This document shows, one piece after another, positions 56,536-64,000 of a DNA stretch of 64,000 nt. Each line of letters starts with the position of its first letter. The stretch's first letter is position 1. Made by a program: the position numbers and the translations under genes. Source of the stretch: Diadema setosum (taxonomy: Eukaryota > Echinodermata > Echinoidea > Diadematoida > Diadematidae); assembly GCA_033980235.1 (NCBI GenBank), contig CM067075.1, forward strand, positions 24,003,061 through 24,067,060, in the 5' to 3' direction. The notes under the pieces are model-generated. The model ran no database searches, was not told the origin of the DNA, and worked only from the letters and a program-made list of their open reading frames with translations.

Positions 56536-56936
56536 TTAAAGGGACTGTACAGTACTGGTTGAGGTGGGGATTCATGTTTTGAACATTCCTAAGTGAGATA
56601 ATGAAAAGCCTCTTATGAAATATGAAAGAGCATGTAATTTTAAAAAGGATTCAACATTTATTTGATGAAAATTGGTTTTCAAATGGCTGAGATATCCAAA
56701 AAAGTGCTAATAATAAAAGGCGACATGCCACAACTTTATTAGGATCCCTTTGTTTCACTTTGTTTTTGGATATCTCAGCCATTTCAAAACCGATTTTCAT
56801 CGAATAAACTCTTGATACCCCTTAGAACTGCATGCTCTTTGACATCTCATAGAGTGGTTTCTGAATATCTCGCAAAACGTTAAAAGCTAAATCCTCACCT
56901 CGACCAGAACTGTACACACCCTTTAACAATAACAAA
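56536..56936. mobile_element. Family B palindromic element, copy 2 (inverted)
   Basis: The copy begins TTAAAGGGACTGTACAGTAC and ends CTGTACACACCCTTTAA, bounded by TTAA. Compared with 14560-14949 it lies in the opposite orientation: its left arm matches the other copy's right arm. It shares the central pair AATGGCTGAGATATCC and GGATATCTCAGCCATT. Confidence 0.75.
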
Positions 56937-56994
56937 TGCATCTTAGCACTTCATAATCTCATTGCACGTTTGGCTTTCTTTATCTCAATCTTAG

Positions 56995-57147
56995 AATTCC
57001 TTTGTCAGCTCGGCACCGGTCTATGACGACTCCGCCGGCAAGAGCGGCGCCAAATTCTTGCGCTCCAGCGATGGCAAGTTTGTCGTCAAGACGATATCGA
57101 GAGAAGAGGTCGAGCTCATGCATAACATTCTGCCACAATACCACCAG
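56995..57147 (+). CDS. PIP4K2: PI5P 4-kinase (PIP4K2), coding exon 4
   Basis: The exon encodes residues 108-158, the N-lobe of the kinase: NSFVSSAPVYDDSAGKSGAK, then FLRSSDGKFVVKTISREEVE and LMHNILPQYHQ. Lysine 139 in FVVKT corresponds to the ATP-binding lysine of vertebrate PIP4K2 (K150 in the beta isoform, a constant offset of 11). MHNIL and YHQ are family-specific words. GC-rich third codon positions contrast with the AT-rich introns. The acceptor is CAATCTTAG, the donor GTACAT, phase 0 at both ends. Confidence 0.96.
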
Positions 57148-57337
57148 GTACATCTGTCTTCATTGCCAGTTCTGTTCTGGCCTGTGTGAAGTCCCAAGAA
57201 AGTGTCTTTTTGTTTATATGTGTGTTTTATGTACACGTGTGTTCTCGCAAACGGCTTCAATCGAGGATATTGTAGTGTTTCACTTCAGGCAACCGGGGAT
57301 ACATGTCACACCAGGCATATGATGTATCACACGTTAC

Positions 57338-57361
57338 CTCGGGGTACCGTAGTACCCCGAG
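57338..57361. repeat. 24-bp perfect palindrome flanked by TTAC
   Basis: CTCGGGGTAC, loop CGTA, then GTACCCCGAG is bordered by TTAC on each side. The layout looks like a tiny hairpin insertion with a 4-bp duplication. Confidence 0.7.
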
Positions 57362-57503
57362 TTACTGCGTTGTGTAGCGCCACCTCGCGTCCACTCGAGG
57401 ACAGCCGCAGAGAAATGCATACACTGTGTGTGCGTGTACATAGTCACTCCCATGCCACTGCATGTTATACCAAGGAGGTTGAAGAGATGGAGTAACAACA
57501 GAG

Positions 57504-58645
57504 CAGGCGCGGTGGAGCACCCCAATTTGCATCTCATTATCGCCCCGTTCTATTTGAATTTCCAACGGGCATCCACGGCTGCCCGAAACTGTGTGCATGA
57601 AAAAGTCAAATCTTTACCTTCTCCTTGTGCCGCTATGCGTGCCGCTAGTAAACTCAAACTTCCCACACTATCTAAGTTTTTAAAAACCTTCCTTTTGATG
57701 AAAAAATTATGAAATTTGCTGCACTAGAACTTGAGATATTAAAGCGTTTTGAAAATCACCTCTCGCAAAACATGCTCTCTGTTTTTTTCCGACTGGACTA
57801 TGGCCGGGCTCCAATGTGTCCGAAACTGGCAACATAAGTTCATCAGGCCTCAATCCATATATGGTGAAAGTTTTCGCTTTGTACCACCTGTACTTTTTGA
57901 GAAATCAACTTGTTTCTACAGGGTTTGGAATAGAAAATTGTAGTCGGCGAAACAATTGAAAATGACGTCATTTCTTTTCCCGTAATATTGGGCATGCGTG
58001 GTACGTGAGATTCAGGATTTCGTGCTCATTGTTGGTTTGCATGTGACGCAGTCAATTTTGCTGAGTGTCGCACGGCGGTGATTGCTGAGCTGCTGCCGCG
58101 CACGCTGCATGCAGCAATGCGTTGTGTACGTGTGCTGTGACATGCAACGCCACAGTGACGCGATTAATTATACATGGGACCGACCTGTACGCTTTGCGTT
58201 CGTGTCATTTTTGACATCACCTTCTGTTTTTTTCCGACACAACCATGGCCGGGAATATTATGGTATGAAATTTAAAATGCAAGCAGATAAATAAATTTCG
58301 GTGTACTTTGTTTGAATGGCGCTTTTGATCCGCAGTCACACTTCGTGAATTTTAGGATGATTTTCGAGGCATATTTTTGGTAATTTTGCTCGCCAGGTTT
58401 TCGCTAAAATTTCACATTTTATCATTGTCAAATCCTTTAATATGTTATATGTGCATATTCGGACATGTTTTCAAATTCAAACTAACTCAATTTTAATCCG
58501 AAAATAGGTTTCCTGAAATTGTTATTAGCTTGAGAAGTTGTTTACTTTTTCTCAACTACGCGAGTACATGTTGTTTACTTTATGCAAATGAGGCTCGGCT
58601 GCCGATGGATTTCTGCGAGATAATTGGGGTGCTCCACCGCGCCTG
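57504..58645. mobile_element. 1.1 kb inverted-repeat transposon with 24-bp perfect ends
   Basis: CAGGCGCGGTGGAGCACCCC opens the element, and the same sequence, identical over 24 bp, closes it in inverted orientation. AGAG flanks both sides. The phrase TTTTTTTCCGAC followed by ATGGCCGGG occurs twice inside (about 57782 and 58226). CAG...CTG ends suggest a hAT-like non-autonomous element, but a clear 8-bp duplication is missing. No transposase is seen. Confidence 0.75.
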
Positions 58646-61044
58646 AGAGTTATTCCCTTTGATCTATGTTCGAAGCTGCCGCTCAAAAATATTTGAAGCA
58701 TGTGCCAAACAGGATCTGCCGCGCCGATAAGAAGACAATTGACTCGTGTCTCATTGCATAATCACCAGCCACTTTCAAAGGAATATATATGTCTTTGTGA
58801 TGGTAATTATTTTTCGCTATCTCTTCTTATAAAAGGTAGGTGGTACAGACACGAGGATGCGCGAACAGAAATTGAGGAAAAAATGTTGGAATAAAGATGA
58901 AAATTACTCGACTGGGCATATGTGGGCACTAATCTGATATATCTGTCAATAAAGAATTAATAAAGAATTGACTTTTGTTTTACATGCTTTTTTATTAAGT
59001 GAAATTTCATTTCATTTAATAAATAAGCAAAATATGGCCAACATTATGATAATGTTCAAAATGAATCTTCAGATTGCTCAGCAAGGCTGTGGATTGGAAC
59101 ATCGATCATCAAAGGCACAAGTGCACCTGTGGAATTCTTTTGTACCTCAATAGAAATCTGACAACTGTTTGAATAATTACAGCTAGTTGGAACTCCATTT
59201 ACCTCCTTGGTTATACTATGTATGCGTGGCACGCTGTGCTAGCAATAGCATGTACTTCAGTGCACTGCAGTGCACTGGCTAGTGCATGCTAGCTCCAGCA
59301 CCCAAATAATTTCCACTTTTTGGCAACCCAGGGTACAACCTTTTTTCAAAAATGAATAATTCAACAAATTGGCTGATTTTTATTTGGTACCCCGGGACAC
59401 CGTTTATGTCATCATATGCCCGTTTGTTCAGAGTATTTAAACAAATGAAAAAGCTGCCTCTTAGGCCCTTGGGGTACCTTAGGTATGTAATGCGCCTGCC
59501 TGTTCTGCATATGTAGGTCCTGTATGTAGGCAAAAAGTTTTCAACACTATACAAACGGGATAATTTGACAATTTTCACATGTATCCACGATGGTTGTGTA
59601 TTTACCTAATAGATATGCTACATGAAGTCTGATTTTTTACATACTCAACTGAATTGAAGTACCATTTTTCATGGTTTTCAATTTCAGTTTAGAAAGAAAA
59701 AAAAAAGGAAAAACAATTTTTTAGAAACAAATAATGGAATATGCCTGGTTACCTTGAGCAAACTATCATATCCCCGGTTGAAGCATTTTATGAGAATGTG
59801 TGTGTGTTTGAGTGTGTATTAAGTGTAGAATTTGTTTGTTTGTTTGTTTATTTGTTTCATGTGTTTATTTGTGCGTGTGCTGAGTATGAGTAGGAGAAAC
59901 TTTAATATGGGCTGGATGGTTACTTTGCTAAACATTGTGTATGGTTGTATAGAATTTTTTTTTTTTATGGGGGGGGGTGAGGGTATTTGAATTGAGAGTC
60001 ACGTTATGAGTAAAATGTAAGATGTACAAAGGGACTTTTAATACCTGTTAAATGTGTATCACTCTTTTATGACTGGGCAAAGAAAAAGAGATATGCCTGA
60101 CTGCAATTCCGTTAGTGTTTGTCTTTGCATTTCATGTCATAAATTGCATTCAAATCAACTTTCCTTTTGAAAAAATATGGATTTACCTCTAAGGATGTTA
60201 CTTCCTTGTTCAACTTGTTACTTCCTTGTTCATCTTTGAAAGCAAATCCTCCTTTGCCAATTCTTTCCTAGTTACAGTTTCCCTTCTGAAAGTGCCCCTT
60301 GCATTCTTCTGCACAATCAAAGAGTAGCATGTCTTATTTGTTTTGAGTGGGCTGCAGCATTTCACAATAACTATTCAGTGGCGTGTTGGGTTTCAAGCTT
60401 TCTGTCTGCGATGTTATGCCCTTGTATCTGTCAGATTTTGAAATGTTGCAGCTGTACTGGCATATATTAACAATGTATGTCGAGAGATAGTGTTTTATGT
60501 TTGAGATATAGAGTGTATACAAATTGTTGCTACTGATCCTACTCCAAGTTATCTATCACCCTTGATGGTGTTACCTGAAATTCTCTTCACACCTAAAAAG
60601 ACATAAAACATGTACACGTGTAATACATAAGTAAAGCGTAAGAACAAAGATATCTGCATTCAATTCAGGAATGAAAAAAAAAAAAGAATTTGAGGCTACC
60701 ATTTGTTACATTTTCTTGACCTTGATAAATCTTGTGAAAATTTCCGAGGATATGGAATCGAAAGAAACCCGAAACTGACAGTCTGGTGCATTTATACATT
60801 GTACAATGTATGTGTCTTTCTGTCGATGTGTAATATATTAGGTGGGCATGTGTATTATTGGATACAAGTGTTTGTGTTCATATCTTTTGTTTCATATAAC
60901 TTTGATCTTGTGCAATATTCCCACAGGGTTTAATATAACATATACAGCTAAATGACAGGTGAATCATTGCATATTTTCTGTTGGCAAGAACTTTGACAAG
61001 TTCTATTCACAGCGAATCTTTTCATCTCCCCCGTACCCCCGCAG

Positions 61045-61230
61045 TACATAGTCAAGAAACACGGAGAGACGTTGCTACCACAGTACTTAGGCATGTACAG
61101 GTTAACGGTGGACGGCGCGGAGACGTACATGGTCATCATGAGGAGTATATTCGGTCACACGCTCCCCATCCACAGAAAGTATGACCTGAAGGGCTCCCTC
61201 ATTGACAGACAAGCCAGTGACAAAGAAAAG
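61045..61230 (+). CDS. PIP4K2: PI5P 4-kinase (PIP4K2), coding exon 5
   Basis: The exon encodes residues 159-220, across the N-lobe and hinge: [20 protein letters not shown], then [20 protein letters not shown], and the PIP-kinase signature KYDLKGS, followed by [14 protein letters not shown] is invariant in the family. At the nucleotide-binding strand the sequence is MRSIF (residues 190-194), where vertebrate PIP4K2 has TRNVF (201-205 in beta). The phenylalanine is kept; T and N are replaced. The acceptor is TACCCCCGCAG, the donor GTAGTA, phase 0 at both ends. Confidence 0.97.
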
Positions 61231-62444
61231 GTAGTATTATGTGAAAGCAGACCCATATGCCAAGTGTCACAGAAAGTGTAGTTGTATAAATGTTGTTGTT
61301 GTTTTTTTTTTGCCAGATGTCATAATTTTTGTTTTTTCCAGATGTCGTAATTTTTGTTTTTTCTTTAGAGATAAAAAAAATAACCTATACTGTGTAGGTG
61401 GTAAATTTCGCTGTGTTTTTAATTTTGCTAATGTCTATAGTTGACCGCTACTTTAATAGGAAATCAACTACATGCTAGAATATTGCCTTCCACATCACAA
61501 TTGCATTGTTTATTGCCTCCAAGGTAGAAATCTTTATTAAGTTCTCTCATGAAAAGGGAAAATCTTTTTTTCTCATTCCGTCAGTGTTCTCAAATTCAAA
61601 ATTCACCCAAACCTGTGTCTTGCCACTTTGTAAACATTGACAGATGCCAATCCTGTGTGTGAATAAGAAGTATTCTTTGAGAAAAATATTATTTTATAAA
61701 TGAGAAGAGTCTTTAAAACCAAAAAGAGTAGAACTTTGAAGTGATGGTAAAGCATGAATCTCTTTTGATATTTATGATTTTTTGGGACTTTACTATAATA
61801 ATTATAGAGGTAGTAATACCTTCCAACAAAGTAGTCAGATATGCTTGTTCGTTTGTTAATGTGTTATTTCAAGGCTTATATTTCACAAAGTTCCCAACTT
61901 ATACAAGTTTCGTCATGGAGTTCAGACTGTTTACTCTTTAGAAACCTTAATGTATTATGTTCAGTTTACAGGGCAATATCAGTATCAGGACATGAAAAAC
62001 TTTAGATTATGTATCCATGCTCTAGCTGTGACTTCAATGTTACCTAGATATGCAACAGGTGATGGTCTGTTTAATAGAAGGCAGGGTTACCAGCATCAAA
62101 TCGTCGTAATGAATGGAACATCTTGTCACATTATGGTGCATAAATCTCGCCACTTTTTCAAAACAACATTTGTTCATTTCACAACGGCTTGCAAAGGAAG
62201 GCTTGCGAATAATATAGCTTCTCACTTCCTGCCACTCCGTTGCGTACGTGTGCTTTATACAAGTGTTTTTTCATTTTTCCATCATGCCTTTCCTGTCCAT
62301 GGTGATGATATTGCACACACCCAACCTCTGTATTGTTTCCTGTTTTTACACGTTCTTCCACTTCCCTTTCTTGACCCCACCCCACCCCTTTGACCCTGCC
62401 TCACCACCTCACCCTCCCCCCCCCCACCCCCACCCCCATGGCAG
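61231..62444 (+). other. Intron 5 of PIP4K2 (1.2 kb)
   Basis: The intron begins GTAGTA and ends CCCCATGGCAG. The acceptor is preceded by an almost pure C/A tract (about 62378-62440) rather than the T-rich tracts of the other introns. A duplicated phrase, CAGATGTC then TAATTTTTGTTTTTTC, occurs at 61315-61365. No other feature is seen. Confidence 0.85.
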
Positions 62445-62558
62445 GCCAAAGATCTTCCCACATTCAAAGACATTGACTTCCTGAGTGGAAACAGCAGGAT
62501 AATCGTCGGCCAGGACACCAAGGATAGCATCCTGGAGAAGCTCCGGTCAGACACCGAC
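62445..62558 (+). CDS. PIP4K2: PI5P 4-kinase (PIP4K2), coding exon 6 (last in window; gene continues)
   Basis: The exon encodes residues 221-258: AKDLPTFKDIDFLSGNSRII, then VGQDTKDSILEKLRSDTD. Vertebrate PIP4K2B has AKDLPTFKDNDFLNEGQKL and FLEKLKRDVEFL here, so the exon ends just before the conserved FLAQLK and MDYSLL block. The donor is GTAAGT, phase 0. The catalytic aspartate, activation loop and C-terminus are not in the window; no further exon was found up to base 64000. Confidence 0.95.
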
Positions 62559-62636
62559 GTAAGTGGCTCCTCTGGTGGGGATGGATCTCTAATAGCTCTT
62601 TTCACATCTATTTCTTTCTGTCTGCCTGTCTGCATT

Positions 62637-62650
62637 TATCTATCTATCTG

Positions 62651-62701
<51 letters not shown>

Positions 62702-62808
62702 GTCTATCTACTATCTATCTATCTGTCTATCTATCTATCTTATCTATCTCTCTATCTATCCCTCTACTATCTATCTATCTATCTACTATCAATATATCTA
62801 TCTATCTA

Positions 62809-62856
<48 letters not shown>

Positions 62857-62898
62857 TTATCTATCTATCTATATATCATCTGTCTAGCTATCTATCTT
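62637..62898 (+). repeat. (TATC)n microsatellite, about 260 bp
   Basis: Long runs of TATC units with occasional TGTC and TACTATC interruptions start about 80 bp after the exon 6 donor site. Confidence 0.92.
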
Positions 62899-62938
62899 TT
62901 ATTATTTCCTTCACTTGCTTTCCTCAAACTTTTATCAT

Positions 62939-63461
62939 GGTGCTACATAACCTTTTTTTTTTACCACTTGCCCAGTCAGGCAAGCAGATTTTCAAATTGT
63001 TGCAGAACACTTTGCCTGAACATAAATTTTACTTGCCCAAAAAGAAAGTCCAAAAATATAAGATAATGATAAAGGAAATCTCTTGTAAATCAAAGGCTTG
63101 ATAAAACACAATCATTTGAATAAACAACACAATGTTGATTCACACCCCTAAACACATAAACAAACTTGGTTCAATCAAGTGTTGGTGTTGCATTGCATTA
63201 GGGCTTCTTCATGTAAGTGTTAGAGAGACCCTGAAATGAAATTAAAGTGCATTGCATCACTGAACAGTCGTTATCTTTGGGCTTCTATATGGTTGACTTC
63301 GTGGGTTTGTGGGGGGGGGGGGGGGAAGTGAAAAAAAAAGGTGGTTTCAAAACCTTTTGCTTGCCTGATTCGGACAAGCTTTTTTTCTTATTGTTATAAA
63401 ACACTTGCCCGACTTTGATTTTCTACTTGCCTGGGCATCTGGGCAAGTGCTTTATAGCACC
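62939..63461. repeat. Inverted-repeat element with GGTGCTA / CTTGCCC ends
   Basis: GGTGCTACATAA and CACTTGCCCAG at the left face CTGGGCAAGTGC and TTTATAGCACC at the right. Further CTTGCC and GGCAAG words occur in both orientations inside. Bounded imperfectly and non-coding; probably a decayed MITE. Confidence 0.45.
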
Positions 63462-63669
63462 TTGCTTTTATGTATTTTGGACAAGGTCTGGATGGAGACA
63501 AATGAAAGAGAAGTCCCAATGAGGAATTCTATTCTCTGTCTTTTCTTTTCACTTTCTATGTCCTTACCTACCTGTTAAATCATAATGAATTATTCCTTCA
63601 TTGTTTTTCAAAGAAACTAAAAACATTGAAACACTTGAATAATTTGATAATAAACAAATACATGTGTGC

Positions 63670-63712
<43 letters not shown>

Positions 63713-64000
63713 CTTTTTTAGCTCTGGTCAGACGTTGTTTCTAGACATATTGCCACAAAAGATGGAGCGGCTGCTCTTGGCAATAAATTTGAATGGTTCA
63801 GACTAGTTCAGATGACATTATGTACATTTGATCATGAAATCTGCATATGCCTACGACAAATTATGTCCGGAATGAAACAGTTCTTCACTCCAGAGAAGTT
63901 TGCGCATTCTTTCAAGAGCGGTTGAGCACATTGTGTAGAGATCCAGTTTCGAGAGTGCGAGTGCGGCCAGTGTTTGTCCAGATACATTCAAGTGGTTTGG

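Larger units (their letters stand above)
52558..56994 (+). other. Intron 3 of PIP4K2 (4.4 kb)
   Basis: The intron starts GTGAGT and ends CAATCTTAG. It contains one TA-flanked MITE, a GT microsatellite at about 53380-53412, an antisense LINE fragment, a CA tract near 53966 and the second family B element. The stretch 54310-56535 has no recognised feature. Confidence 0.85.
57148..61044 (+). other. Intron 4 of PIP4K2 (3.9 kb)
   Basis: The intron begins GTACAT and ends GTACCCCCGCAG. It holds a short palindrome, one transposon of 1.1 kb and otherwise AT-rich sequence. I recognise nothing in 58646-61044 apart from homopolymer runs and a GTTT tract near 59830. Confidence 0.85.
62559..64000 (+). other. 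Intron 6 of PIP4K2, 5' part
   Basis: The intron begins GTAAGT and runs off the window. It contains a TATC microsatellite and a CTTGCCC-ended repeat. Bases 63675-63715 are an AT repeat. The last 280 bases show no PIP4K similarity. Confidence 0.8.

Noticed and set aside
63720..63925. A 66-codon open frame near the right edge as the next PIP4K2 exon
   Set aside because: The translation (WSDVVSRHIATKDGAA onwards) has no similarity to the expected FLAQLK...MDYSLL block, and no fitting splice sites bound it.
1..64000. CRISPR arrays, bacterial operons or a viral contig
   Set aside because: Split exons with canonical splice sites, long introns and eukaryotic transposons throughout exclude these; no regularly spaced direct repeats with unique spacers occur.

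Overview
The window is metazoan genomic DNA, AT-rich, with long introns, canonical GT/AG splice sites and dense short transposons. An echinoderm or another invertebrate deuterostome fits best. The LTR element belongs by sequence to the Gmr1-like group, first described from deuterostomes, and the interspersed vocabulary (TAGGCCTATA words, TTAAAGGGG-ended repeats, CCTCCGCCAAG and AGCTCACCTGAG families) is typical of marine invertebrates. The species cannot be named from sequence alone.

One host gene is recognisable: a type II phosphatidylinositol phosphate kinase (PI5P 4-kinase, PIP4K2) on the + strand. Six coding exons lie at 7412-7537, 30963-31060, 52461-52557, 56995-57147, 61045-61230 and 62445-62558. 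They encode about the first 258 of some 400 residues; the rest lies beyond the right edge. Introns 1 and 2 exceed 20 kb each. Bases 1-7411 are upstream repeats plus the promoter and 5' leader region. No second host gene was found on either strand.

Nearly everything else is mobile or repetitive DNA. Intron 1 is crowded with short inverted-repeat elements. Several families end in TTAAAGG/CCTTTAA, others are flanked by TA, and one is pogo/Tigger-like. Intron 2 holds three notable structures. The first is a young 5.9 kb LTR retrotransposon (32324-38198) that encodes Gag, protease and integrase but no reverse transcriptase or RNase H. The second is a 3.1 kb foldback-like structure (40609-43677) carrying an alternating-type satellite array. 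The third is a 3.3 kb transposon with TAA target duplications (48881-52183), inserted into one copy of a tandem duplication whose other copy preserves the empty site. Introns 3 to 6 hold a LINE fragment, further inverted-repeat elements and a TATC microsatellite.

The strongest candidate for something unusual is the RT-less Gag-PR-IN element. It has two LTRs that differ at two places over 1.15 kb, a 4-bp target duplication and an intact D,D-35-E integrase. It therefore appears to have moved recently while depending on a reverse transcriptase from elsewhere.
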